Counted from the first letter of the stretch, positions 36,139-44,073 are shown. The stretch is DNA of 64,000 bases from SAR202-VII-2 sp965263165 (GCA_965263165.1 OZ253584.1:2914001-2978000); one strand, 5' to 3'. A program made the numbers and translations. The notes: a model not told the origin generated them from the letters alone.

Positions 36139-36347
36139 GATATCGTGAGCTTGCTCTCAGGTTACAGGGTCTTGGGTGCAGATTCGACCGGAATGGGAGT
36201 GGAAGACACCGCATATGGATCAATGAAGCCACCCACGCCAGGACAACAATTCCTGATCATGGTGGACGCGATCTCAGTCCAGGGACAGTGAGCAAAATCC
36301 TGAGAGATTTAGGCATACCCAAGAGCCTTTTTGATTCAGGAAGCTGA
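36135..36347 (+). CDS. hicA: HicA-family mRNA interferase toxin
   Basis: 70 residues from GTG 36135, inside the hicB stop. Typical HicA sequence: LGCRFDRNGSGRHRIWIN with the catalytic His in SGRHRIW, then TTIPDHGGRDLSPGTVSKIL and RDLGI. HicA has a double-stranded-RNA-binding fold and cuts mRNA independently of ribosomes. Length and motif order are normal, so it is probably functional and controlled by the coupled HicB. Confidence 0.87.
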   Translation: MRYRELALRLQGLGCRFDRNGSGRHRIWINEATHARTTIPDHGGRDLSPGTVSKILRDLGIPKSLFDSGS

Positions 36348-36441
36348 CATCGCCGCCGTTCGCAACCCTGCGCGCAAAGAATCCGTCCCTCGACCCTAGG
36401 ACCCGCGCATCCAGGCTACGCCGGCGACCGGCCAGACCAAG

Positions 36442-36487
36442 GCCATCCTCCCCAACGATCACGGCGTGCTCTGCATACGAGTCGCCC
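36442..36487 (+). repeat. Direct repeat flanking the HEPN-like gene, left copy
   Basis: CATCCTCCCCAACGATCACG followed by GCGTGCTCTGCATACGAGTC recurs at 37651-37697 with about five mismatches, on either side of the AT-richer gene 36706-37560. Both copies can be read as I-L-P-N-(D/E)-H-G-V-L-x-I-R-V-A, perhaps remnants of a coding sequence. The rest of 36348-36705 contains a module B copy near 36520-36580. Confidence 0.55.
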
Positions 36488-36705
36488 GCTGCCCCCACCC
36501 CTCCCCCGCCCCATCCCCCACACCCGGGGGAAGCCTCTCTCCCTGGCCCCGAGTACGGGAACAGGCGAGGAAGCGTCCCCTCCCCGCTGCCATTCGTTGT
36601 ATCAGCCAAGCCACACGACCGATGCGCCTCCGATGAGCGAACGATGGCCAATGAAACCATCTCAAGGGGCAATTAGGCGGTTGACACACCAAGGAGCAAC
36701 CAACT

Positions 36706-37560
36706 ATGATTAACCCACCTTGGGCAGCATTATCAACTGACGGTGAAATGGAAAAACTCAACCTTCCACTCCTCTACCAATTGGGTCATGAACTCCATAG
36801 CCTTGTCACTGCTAGTGCAAATGACACGAAAACTATCGACTTTATGAAGAAGTGCTTACGACTTGACACAACTCTTCTCACCCTATTCTTGCACTTTCCT
36901 TCTTTGAAGGTTTCAAAGCCTGTGAGCGAGAGATTACGCAGTCGTATGACAAAGTGGCAGGATGACGTGATGGCGCAACAGGAAAAGTCGATAACTCTCC
37001 AGGAGCCCGTTGCTAACGCTTCTTATGCACTCTCTTGGTTAGCAGACTCGATAGTCCAGGAAGCCGCCGACCTTCAGGCTGTGCTACTTGCCGAATTGCA
37101 ATCACTGACAGCGTATCAAGTGATAACAACCGGCATTTATTCGGCTTCCGAATTAGTGGAAAGTGCCGACGATGCTTTCCCATATGGCCTTAAAGAAAAA
37201 CTATCTGACAAGGCAATACAGGAAATCCGACAAAGCGGTAGATGTCTCGCATTTGGCGTTGGAACTGCTAGCGGCTTTCATATTCTGAGAGCAACGGAAG
37301 CGGTGATGCATCAATACTATGCGAAAGTATGTAACCAAGGAAACGAATGTGCTCCACTAGACAACTGGGGAGCCTATATTACCTACTTCCGGAAGTCTGA
37401 CGATGCTGACACTAAGAGAATCGTTGAGATGCTTCAACAAGTAAAGGATCATGATAGAAACCTCATCATGCATCCAGACATTTCTTTAAGTAAGGATGAA
37501 GCTCATACCCTTTTTGAGGTGGCGAAAGGGGCGATTATGGCCATGGCGGAAAGGTTATAA
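36706..37560 (+). CDS. HEPN-like hypothetical protein, acquired
   Basis: 284 residues, mostly helical, clearly less GC-rich than the surroundings. Residues ~175-280 resemble a HEPN fold: GFHILRATEAVMHQYYAKVC, then VKDHDRNLIMHPDI with the R-x4-H motif (DRNLIMH) that forms the RNase site in many HEPN toxins and defence proteins, and a final helix AHTLFEVAKGAIMAMAERL. The N-terminal half (LLYQLGHELHSLVTASANDT) has no recognised domain. There is no signal peptide. Flanking direct repeats and composition suggest horizontal insertion. An RNA-targeting defence or toxin function is an inference from the motif. Confidence 0.6.
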   Translation: MINPPWAALSTDGEMEKLNLPLLYQLGHELHSLVTASANDTKTIDFMKKCLRLDTTLLTLFLHFPSLKVSKPVSERLRSRMTKWQDDVMAQQEKSITLQEPVANASYALSWLADSIVQEAADLQAVLLAELQSLTAYQVITTGIYSASELVESADDAFPYGLKEKLSDKAIQEIRQSGRCLAFGVGTASGFHILRATEAVMHQYYAKVCNQGNECAPLDNWGAYITYFRKSDDADTKRIVEMLQQVKDHDRNLIMHPDISLSKDEAHTLFEVAKGAIMAMAERL

Positions 37561-37650
37561 GTTATTCAAAGCGAATGAAGCGAATCTCTCAGCGCCAGAA
37601 ACCCTCCGTCTTTTAAATCAGAAGTCGAACTCACTCAGGCACATCGGCAG

Positions 37651-37697
37651 GTCATCCTCCCCAACGAGCATGGGGTGCTCCGCATACGAGTCGCCCC
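37651..37697 (+). repeat. Direct repeat flanking the HEPN-like gene, right copy
   Basis: CATCCTCCCCAACGAGCATG followed by GGGTGCTCCGCATACGAGTC, matching 36442-36487. It begins about 90 bp after the HEPN-like stop. Confidence 0.55.
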
Positions 37698-37704
37698 CCC
37701 TCTC

Positions 37705-38161
37705 CCTACCCCCGTACCCAGGGGCAAGCTAGCAGGCGCCCAGACGCGCCAGCGCAACCTCGCGACCGCCGCCCAGCGGGGTGCGGGGGCTGCTCTGTCC
37801 CTGCCCCTGTACTCGGGGGAAGGTTAGGATGGGGGTCCGAAAGCGTCCAGGCAAGAAAGCGGCACTCCCCGCGCCCCTCCCCCTCTGTCCCTCCCCCCGT
37901 ACCCAGCGGAAGGTTAGCAAGCGCCCAAACGCGCCAACGCAAGCTCGCAACCGACGCCGAGCAGGGTGCAGGGGGCGCAGCCCCCGCCGGGGGTACAGGG
38001 GGTGTCCCCCTGTTTCTAAAAGCGTTGGAGGGCGGTGCGGGTGGGATAACAGCGCAGGCCAAGCCAATCCCCCCGCTGATGGAGGGCGCAGGCCAAGACA
38101 AATCCATCCGTCCCCGTCGGCGGGCGGACGCCGGAGTCAGAGGCCCCCGCCAACCCCCCCC
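37705..38161. repeat. Hairpin repeat tract (three B modules, one A)
   Basis: Module B variants at about 37715, 37800 and 37888 (each C-CTGTACTC/ACCCAG-GGGGAAGGTTAG-like followed by AAGCGCCCAA/GAAGCGTCC) and a complete module A at 37962-38110. It leads straight into promoter element copy 3. Confidence 0.75.
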
Positions 38162-38480
38162 TTGCAAAATACGAACAATTGTGCTATAATACCCCCATGA
38201 AGTCAGCCGCCGGCCCCCTTCTCTTCCTTCGAGCCTGTCGCATACATGAGCACTGCGCTAACCACAGAGAATCCCCCTGTGGCAGGGGCGCTGAGGGAAC
38301 ATCCCCCAGGCGCATGGCCTTCCGAGGAACAATGGGACCAGAGCCAATGCCGTTTCGAGACAAGCTCCTTGGAGCCATACGGCTCCGCCACGGTTCATTA
38401 CGACTTCACTACGGCTCGTCACAGCTCTCTTATGGCTCCGTTACGCCTTGTTACGCCTTCTGTTACGGCTCCGTGCCTGT
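38162..38480 (+). repeat. Promoter-led repeat element, copy 3
   Basis: TTGCAA (38162-38167), 17 nt, and a consensus TATAAT (38185-38190), with ATG at 38197, six bases after the -10 box. It begins MKSAAGPLLFLRACRIH. The hairpin CCCCTG-TGG-CAGGGG near 38273 is kept. An array of NTTAC-like units with 10-12 bp spacing runs to about 38470. The 3' end differs from copies 1 and 2. The terminase module starts 80 bp on. Confidence 0.65.
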
Positions 38481-38561
38481 AAACCCCGAAATCCGGCTGA
38501 TACGCGTAACGAATCCCTTCCAACCGGCTTAGAGTCCTGACGGTTTTCACATCGAGGTGCT

Positions 38562-39014
38562 TTGCATTACAACTCGCGCTCCCTCCGCTTCTGTCCTTGG
38601 TGCGACCACCTCCTCCCGCCTACTCTGCGGGCAGACGCCCTCTACTGTTCCGTGCGCTGCCGGATGGCCGCCCACCGCGCAAAGCGCAGCGCCGGAATCG
38701 ACCCGCAGGCTGAAGCGGACCCAGCAGTGGGGTCGCCCGGCTGGCATCGGCGGCAGGTTGAACGCGCTCTCCTCCGGCTCGCAGGAAAGGCCATCGGCGT
38801 GATGAGCGCCTCCCTTGCTCAGAATGACGCCACAGTCGCCGAGTGGATTGTCGAGCGCACCGTCGTCCGGCCCCCCAAACCCGGCGACCCCACAGAAGAG
38901 TCAGCCCGGATGAGGGATGAGGATGCAAAAGCCGAACTCGAGCGTGCAATTGCTGCGGTCGAAGCCGAACTTGAGGAAGAGAGCGCTGGCCAAGCTGGCC
39001 CCGGGAGCGGCTGA
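38562..39014 (+). CDS. Zinc-finger protein upstream of terminase (possible small subunit)
   Basis: 150 residues from TTG 38562 with GAGGTGC just upstream. The N-terminus carries a CxxC-x14-CxxxC zinc element (FCPWCDHLLPPTLRADALYC, SVRCRMAAHRAKR) like the FCS/McrA-type zinc finger found in phage and integrase-associated proteins. The C-terminal half is helical and charged (AKAELERAIAAVEAELEEE). It overlaps the terminase gene by about 98 bp, so the two are coupled. Location fits a small terminase subunit or DNA-binding helper; sequence similarity to a known small subunit is not evident. Confidence 0.6.
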   Translation: MHYNSRSLRFCPWCDHLLPPTLRADALYCSVRCRMAAHRAKRSAGIDPQAEADPAVGSPGWHRRQVERALLRLAGKAIGVMSASLAQNDATVAEWIVERTVVRPPKPGDPTEESARMRDEDAKAELERAIAAVEAELEEESAGQAGPGSG

Positions 39015-40203
39015 AACCCTGGAGTGGGCCTGGACTGCCTGGGCCCGCCCCTCCCAGCTTCCCCCCGACGGCGACTGGCTTGTCTGGCTCGTCCTGGCCG
39101 GCCGAGGCTGGGGCAAGACCCGCACCGGCGCCGAATGGGTCCGCGCCCAGGTCGCGTCCAACAACGCCCGCCGCATTGCCCTCGTCGCTCCTACCGCCGC
39201 CGACGCTCGCGACGTCATGGTCGAGGGCCACAGCGGCATCCTCTCCCTTGGCCACCCCGACGAACGGCCAACCTATGAGCCGTCCAAGCGCCGCCTCACT
39301 TGGCCCAACGGCGTCATCGCCACCACCTTCTCAGCCGACGAGCCCGACCGCCTGCGCGGGCCCCAGTTCCATGCTGCCTGGTGCGACGAGCTGGCCGCCT
39401 GGCGCTACCCCGAAGCCTGGGACATGCTCCAATTCGGTCTCCGCATGGGTCATCCCCCGCGCACCGTCGTCACCACCACCCCGCGGCCCGTCCGCCTCAT
39501 CCGGGAGCTGCTCGCCTCCCCGTCAACGGCAATCACTCGCGGCGCCACCTACGAGAATCGGGCCAATCTTTCCAAGGCGTTCCTCCAACGGATCGCCGCC
39601 CGCTACGAGGGCACCCGCTTGGGCCGACAGGAGGTCCACGCCGAGCTCCTGGACGACATCGAAGGCGCACTCTGGCAACGCAAGGTCTTCCAGTCCATCC
39701 CCGATGCCCCAGACCTCCTCCGCGTCGTCGTCGCCATCGACCCCGCCGTCTCCTACAGTGACGGCGCCGACGAGACCGGCATCGTCGTTGCCGGCCGCGG
39801 CGTCGACGGCAACTTCTACGTCCTCGCCGACCGCTCGTGCAGGTTGTCGCCGGACGGATGGGCGCGCCGCGCCGTGCGGGCGCACCGGGAGTTCGCCGCC
39901 GACCGCATCATCGGCGAGGTCAACAACGGCGGCGAGCTCGTGGAGTCCGTCCTACGTACGGTCGACGCCTCCATCCCCTACAAGGCCGTCCGCGCCAGCC
40001 GCGGCAAGCTCGTCCGGGCCGAGCCCATCGCCGCCCTCTACGAGCAGGGCAAGGTCTTCCACGTCGGCCCCGGCCTCGAAGACCTCGAGGACCAGCTCTG
40101 CACCTGGACCCCCGAAAGCGGCGCCAGCCCGGACCGCCTCGACGCCCTCGTCTGGGCGCTCACGGAGCTCAACCAACGGGCCGAAATCGGCGTCTGGGTA
40201 TGA
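38917..40203 (+). CDS. Phage/GTA-type terminase large subunit
   Basis: 428 residues from ATG 38917; the true start may be ~25 codons later, at the RKRALAKLAPGA stretch. The N-terminal packaging ATPase has Walker A GRGWGKTR at residues 62-69 and Walker B with Asp157-Glu158 in AAWCDELAAW. The C-terminal RNase H-like nuclease has VVAIDPAVS, IGEVNNGGELV and SPDRLDALVWALTEL. TerL cuts concatemeric DNA and pumps it into proheads. No portal, capsid or tail genes adjoin it, and repeat tracts lie on both sides, so it is an orphan remnant or a domesticated gene. The frame is intact. Confidence 0.9.
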   Translation: MRMQKPNSSVQLLRSKPNLRKRALAKLAPGAAETLEWAWTAWARPSQLPPDGDWLVWLVLAGRGWGKTRTGAEWVRAQVASNNARRIALVAPTAADARDVMVEGHSGILSLGHPDERPTYEPSKRRLTWPNGVIATTFSADEPDRLRGPQFHAAWCDELAAWRYPEAWDMLQFGLRMGHPPRTVVTTTPRPVRLIRELLASPSTAITRGATYENRANLSKAFLQRIAARYEGTRLGRQEVHAELLDDIEGALWQRKVFQSIPDAPDLLRVVVAIDPAVSYSDGADETGIVVAGRGVDGNFYVLADRSCRLSPDGWARRAVRAHREFAADRIIGEVNNGGELVESVLRTVDASIPYKAVRASRGKLVRAEPIAALYEQGKVFHVGPGLEDLEDQLCTWTPESGASPDRLDALVWALTELNQRAEIGVWV

Positions 40204-41160
40204 CAGAGGAGCCTAGGGCCTGCCGTCTCCCCAAGCGGGGCGCCGGGGCTGCGCCCCCGCCGGGGCAGGTTAGGAAGCGTCCGAAAGCGCCCAGGCAACA
40301 CAGCGACACTCCTCCCTTCGCCAAGCAGAGTGCAGGGGGCGCAGCCCCCGCCGGGGGTACAGGGGGAAGTCCCCCTGTTTCCAAAAACGTTGGAGGGTGG
40401 GCCGGTGGGACAACGGCGCACGCCAAGCCAACCCCACCGCTGAAGGAGGGCGCAAGCCAAAACAAAACCCCCGTCCCCCAAGCAGGGTGCAGGGGGCGCA
40501 GCCCCCGCCGGGGGTACAGCGAGTCCCCCTGTTTCCAAAAACGTTGGAGGGGGGGCCGGTGGGACAACGGCGCACGCCAAGCCAACCCCACCGCTGAAGG
40601 AGGGCGCAAGCCAAAACAAACCCCCCGTTCCCCAAGCAGGGTGCAGGGGGCGCAACCCCGCCGGAGGTACAGCGTGTCCCCCTGTTTCCAAAAACGTTGG
40701 AGGGTGGGCCAGGTGGGACAACGGCGCAGGCCAAGCCAGCCACTCCGCTGAAGAAGAGCGCAAGCCACAACAAGACCACCCGTCCAGCAGGCGCATCTTG
40801 CCCCTCCCTCCACACTCGGCGGAAGGCAAGGAAGCGACGCCCCCGTCCCCCAAGCAGGGTGCAGGGGCGCAGCCCCCGCCGGGGGTACAGCGAGTCCCCC
40901 TGTTTCCAAAAACGTTGGAGGGTGGGCCGGTGGGACAACGACGCAGGCTAAGCCAATCCCCCCGCTGAAGGAGGGCGCAAGCCACAACAAAACCCCCGTT
41001 CCCCCAGCAGGGTACAGGGGGCGCGCCCCGCCCGGGGTACCTCTGTCCCTGCCCTCGTACTCGGGGGAAGGTTAGGAAGGGGGCCCGGCCCGCCAACGCA
41101 AGCTCGCGACCGCCACCGAGCGGGGTGCAGGGGGCGCAGCCCCCGCCCTTCCCCCATTCA
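40204..41160. repeat. Tandem array of ~155-bp hairpin modules
   Basis: Five A modules in a row, with the AAGCAGGG landmark (CAGCAGGG in the last) at about 40323, 40480, 40634, 40852 and 41005: spacings ~157, 154, 218 (an inserted module B) and 153 bp. Each unit holds GGGGGC-GCA-GCCCCC, a second hairpin ending CCCCCTGTTTCCAAA, ACGTTGGAGGGTGGGCCGG, and GCTGAAGGAGGGCGCAAGCC. The last ~75 bp before the SDR start contain no repeat. Confidence 0.85.
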
Positions 41161-41235
41161 CGCCGGAACGCTAGCATGGGAGGACGCGCAGCACCCTCTG
41201 GAGCGCATTCCCCGGCTTACGCGGGAGGCACAACC

Positions 41236-42060
41236 ATGTCCAGCGCTGAAAAAACCGAGCTTGAAGGCCGCGTTGCCATCGTTACCGGCGCAGGCCGTAT
41301 GCGGGGCATTGGCAGGGCAGCCGCCCTGGCCCTCGCCCGCTCCGGGTGCGACGTCGTGCTCACCGGCACGGGCCGAGACCCGTCCACGTTCCCCGACGAC
41401 GAGCGGCAAGCCGGGTGGCGGGACGTCGAAAGCGTCGCCGAGGAGGTGCGCGCCCTTGGCGGGAGCGCCCTTGCCCTCGCCGTCAACGTCGCCGACGCCG
41501 CTCAAGTGGATGACATGGTGCGGCAGACCGTGGCGGCTTTTGGCCGCGTCGATATCCTCGTGAACAACGCGGCGTTCCCCCGCGGCGCAGACCGCGTGCC
41601 CGTCGTGGACCTGAGCGAGGACCTCTTTCGCAGTGTCCTGGAGGTCAAACTCGTCGGCGCGTTCCTCTGCTCCCGCGCCGTCGCCCGGCAGCTCATCGCC
41701 CAGGGACAGGGCGGCGCCATCGTCAACCTCTCATCCACCGCAGGCCGCCGGGGGCTGGCGGACGCGGCCGCCTACTGCGCCGCCAACTTCGCCATTCACG
41801 GCTTCACCCAATCGTTGGCCCTGGAGTTGGCCCCCCATCAGGTGCGCGTCAACGCCGTCTGCCCCGGCCTCATCGACACCGAGCGGAACGAGTTACTCAA
41901 GGACGACGACCGTTGGGACAGGCAGGTCCGCAGCATCCCCCTTGGCTACGCAGGCGCCGCCGCCGACATCGCAGAAGCCATCCGCTTTCTGTGCTCCCCG
42001 GGGGCCGCCTTCATCACCGGCGAGTTCATCAACGTCAACGGCGGGGCCGTCATGCAGTAG
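41236..42060 (+). CDS. Short-chain dehydrogenase/reductase with altered active site
   Basis: 274 residues from ATG 41236 with GGGAGG upstream. Classical SDR Rossmann fold: VAIVTGAGRMRGIGRAAALA binds the dinucleotide, DILVNNAAF is the NNAG element, and GEFINVNGGAVM ends the domain. Ser167 (NLSSTAG) and Tyr180 are in the right places, but the catalytic Lys of YxxxK is Asn184 (AYCAANFAIHG). Loss of this Lys usually reduces or abolishes oxidoreductase activity, so the protein may have another role or need checking. It precedes the ammonium transporter in the same direction but with an independent control region between. Confidence 0.88.
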   Translation: MSSAEKTELEGRVAIVTGAGRMRGIGRAAALALARSGCDVVLTGTGRDPSTFPDDERQAGWRDVESVAEEVRALGGSALALAVNVADAAQVDDMVRQTVAAFGRVDILVNNAAFPRGADRVPVVDLSEDLFRSVLEVKLVGAFLCSRAVARQLIAQGQGGAIVNLSSTAGRRGLADAAAYCAANFAIHGFTQSLALELAPHQVRVNAVCPGLIDTERNELLKDDDRWDRQVRSIPLGYAGAAADIAEAIRFLCSPGAAFITGEFINVNGGAVMQ

Positions 42061-42222
42061 CCGCCGCAGCGCCTCCCCATTCCCGCGGACCTCCGAATCC
42101 CCTCCCCTTTCCATCTCCAGCGAACCCGCAGACGCGCGCCCTTCAAGTCCGGCGGCGCCCCAATCAGACGTCCCTCCCCCTGGCTGGCGCCTTCCCTCCT
42201 CAACCCCAACCCATAGCCCTGA

Positions 42223-42271
42223 TTGTGAATCTCGTAACAAGAACTTAACGGGACTGCAACATACCGGAAAC
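42223..42271 (+). promoter_or_regulatory. 11-bp phased operator upstream of amt (GlnR-like)
   Basis: GTAAC (42234), TTAAC (42245), GCAAC (42256) and GAAAC (42267) start exactly 11 bp apart, with a weaker TTGTG at 42223. TATCGT at about 42282 may be the -10 box, about 30 nt before the amt ATG. The GTnAC-n6-GaAAC-like layout resembles operators of actinobacterial GlnR, an OmpR-family nitrogen regulator; the regulator here is unknown. Confidence 0.65.
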
Positions 42272-42319
42272 TCCCTCCCTCTATCGTTAAAGCCAACGCA
42301 ACTGCAAGGGGGTACCGGC

Positions 42320-43732
42320 ATGCTCAAGTTCATTCGCAGTAGGAAGGGCAAGGTCTCGCTTCTCGCCGTATGGGGGCTGGCCATCTTTTTGATGTCCGGC
42401 GGGCTCGCCCTGGCCCAGGACCCCAGCGGCGCGGAAACCATCGCCGACGACCCTACGGCGGCGGTGAACTTCACCTGGACGCTCATGGCGGCGTTCTTGG
42501 TGTTCTTCATGCAGGCGGGTTTCGCCTTCCTTGGAGCGGGCGTCATCCGCTCCAAGAATACGGTCAACTACATGACCAAGAGCTTCATGGACTTTGCAGT
42601 GGCGGCCCTTAGCTTCTGGGCCTTCGGCTTCGCATTGATGTTCGGCGGTTCCGCCGTCGCTTCCGGCCTGGCGGACGGCAACGCCTGGATCGGCTACTCT
42701 GGCTTCTTCCTTAGCGGGGCCGCCTACGACGTATCCACCGCTCAGCTGTGGATCTTCCAGATGGTCTTCGCCGGCACCGCTGCCACCATCGTCGCCGGCG
42801 CAGTCGCCGAGCGCATGAAGATCAACGCCTACCTGGCCTACAGCTTCATCGTTGGCGCCATCATCTACCCCCTCTACGGCCACCAGATCTGGGGCGGCGG
42901 ATGGCTGTCCACCCTCAACCTCGGCGTTGGAGCAGTCGACTTCGCCGGCTCCGGCGTCGTCCACGCCGTCGGAGGGTTCGTGGGTCTGGCCGGCGCCATC
43001 ATGGTTGGAGCGCGGATCGGCAAGTTCAACGCCGACGGCACCCCCAACGACATCAGGGGCCACAACATCCCCTACATTCCCATAGGCACATTCATCCTGT
43101 TCTTTGGATGGTTCGGCTTCAACGCCGGGTCCACCCTGGCAGCGACGGAGCTTCGCATCTCCATCATTGCCACCAACACCCTGCTTGCAGGGGCGGCGGG
43201 CGCCATCGTGGCCCTGTACTACTCCATCGCCCGCACCGGCAAGGCCGACATAGGGTCGGCGGCCAACGGCACGCTGGCCGGACTCGTGGGCATCACCGCA
43301 TCCTGCGCCTGGGTCGCCCCCTGGGCCGCCGTCGTCATCGGCGCAATCGCTGCCCTCGTTATGAAGGGCAGCACCTACGCCATCGAGCGCTGGCTCAAGG
43401 TGGACGACCCGGTCGGCGCTGTCTCCGTCCACGGCGCCGCAGGTATCTGGGGCCTCCTGTCCATCGGCTTCTTTGCCGACGGCAGCTACGGCAACTACAC
43501 GTCAGACGCCCCCTTCGTGACGGGCCTCTTCTATGGCGGATGGGAGCAATTGATCGCCCAGCTCATCAGCGCCGTCATCGTTGTGGCCTGGTCCTTGGGC
43601 GCCGGCCTGGCTCTCTTCTTTGTGCTGAAGAAGACCATGGGCATCCGAGCTTCCAGAGAAGAGGAACTGGAAGGGCTGGACATCCCAGAGCATGGCGTGT
43701 CCGCCTACCCCGAGTTCGTGGACACCAAATAG
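42320..43732 (+). CDS. amt: Ammonium transporter (Amt/MEP/Rh family)
   Basis: 470 residues from ATG 42320 with AAGGGGG upstream; the frame is open much further 5' but the signal peptide fixes this start. A cleavable signal (LLAVWGLAIFLMSGGLALAQ) is followed by 11 membrane helices. Family landmarks: MQAGFAFLGAGVIRSKN, FDFAGSGVVHAVGG-type stretch with the first pore His, GWFGFNAGS, and GAVSVHGAAGIWGLL with the second pore His. It conducts NH3/NH4+ across the cytoplasmic membrane. The usual partner glnK is not adjacent; two tandem micropeptide genes follow instead, with matching operators. Confidence 0.95.
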   Translation: MLKFIRSRKGKVSLLAVWGLAIFLMSGGLALAQDPSGAETIADDPTAAVNFTWTLMAAFLVFFMQAGFAFLGAGVIRSKNTVNYMTKSFMDFAVAALSFWAFGFALMFGGSAVASGLADGNAWIGYSGFFLSGAAYDVSTAQLWIFQMVFAGTAATIVAGAVAERMKINAYLAYSFIVGAIIYPLYGHQIWGGGWLSTLNLGVGAVDFAGSGVVHAVGGFVGLAGAIMVGARIGKFNADGTPNDIRGHNIPYIPIGTFILFFGWFGFNAGSTLAATELRISIIATNTLLAGAAGAIVALYYSIARTGKADIGSAANGTLAGLVGITASCAWVAPWAAVVIGAIAALVMKGSTYAIERWLKVDDPVGAVSVHGAAGIWGLLSIGFFADGSYGNYTSDAPFVTGLFYGGWEQLIAQLISAVIVVAWSLGAGLALFFVLKKTMGIRASREEELEGLDIPEHGVSAYPEFVDTK

Positions 43733-43747
43733 CAGTTCATGCAGACC

Positions 43748-43787
43748 TTCGTGTTGCGGGGCCGTTGCAACGGCCCCGCAACACGAA
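43748..43787. terminator. Perfect 40-bp palindrome after amt
   Basis: TTCGTGTTGCGGGGCCGTTG is followed by its exact reverse complement (43768-43787). It begins 15 bp after the amt stop. As RNA it would form a very stable stem, suitable as terminator or 3' stabiliser, but no T-run follows. Its right arm contains the first GCAAC half-site of the next operator. Confidence 0.65.
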
Positions 43788-43837
43788 CGCAACGCAAACG
43801 TAACATCCCTGCAATTGGCCTGTAATACAAGCGTGAG
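43778..43837 (+). promoter_or_regulatory. 11-bp phased operator upstream of micropeptide 1
   Basis: Six half-sites start at 43778, 43789, 43800, 43811, 43822 and 43833: GCAAC, GCAAC, GTAAC, GCAAT, GTAAT, GTGAG, each separated by six bases. The array is very similar to the one at 44074-44144. A -10 candidate TAGGGT lies at about 43842. Confidence 0.7.
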
Positions 43838-43881
43838 ATTCTAGGGTCAACGAAACAAACACACTGATGAGGTGTGGCATC

Positions 43882-43968
43882 GTGGAAATCGTTCTTGGTG
43901 GAGTCGCCTTCGCAACACTGTTCGGACTCTGGGTGGTTCTTCCCAGCAAGTTCACCCGCAAACGCTAG
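43882..43968 (+). CDS. 28-residue single-span membrane micropeptide 1
   Basis: 28 residues from GTG 43882: MEIV, then the membrane span GGVAFATLFGLWVVLPSKF, then TRKR. GAGGTG stands 7-9 nt upstream. An in-frame ATG at 43867 would add five residues but is not conserved in copy 2, whereas the GTG and its ribosome-binding site are. The basic C-terminus suggests a cytoplasmic tail. Copy 2 is identical at 24 of 28 positions. Size and design recall small regulatory subunits such as KdpF or CydX, though the sequence matches neither. Position and operator suggest a role linked to ammonium transport. Confidence 0.72.
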   Translation: MEIVLGGVAFATLFGLWVVLPSKFTRKR

Positions 43969-43984
43969 ACCTCGGCGCAGTCAC

Positions 43985-44016
43985 AAAGGAAGGGAGCGCT
44001 CCCTTCCTTTCTTTTG
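43985..44016 (+). terminator. Rho-independent terminator after micropeptide 1
   Basis: AAAGGAAGGGAGC is followed by its exact complement GCTCCCTTCCTTT and then CTTTTG, 17 bp after the micropeptide stop. Good hairpin with a short T-rich tail. Confidence 0.8.
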
Positions 44017-44073
44017 CCCGGCGCATCCACCCACCGCCACCCCGCCCCATACCCCGCCGGCGCCAGGCCAGCC

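Noticed and set aside
40038..41177. Long minus-strand reading frames with repeated peptides (LACAVVPPAHPPTFLETGG type), also at 29854-30642 and 40169-40990
   Set aside because: They translate GC-rich hairpin repeats that stay open in several frames; no start site or family, and the DNA-level palindromes explain the pattern.
41633..42319. 229-codon N-terminal extension of the ammonium transporter
   Set aside because: Low-complexity Ser/Pro sequence overlapping the SDR gene; the signal peptide begins at 42320 and the operator lies inside this stretch.
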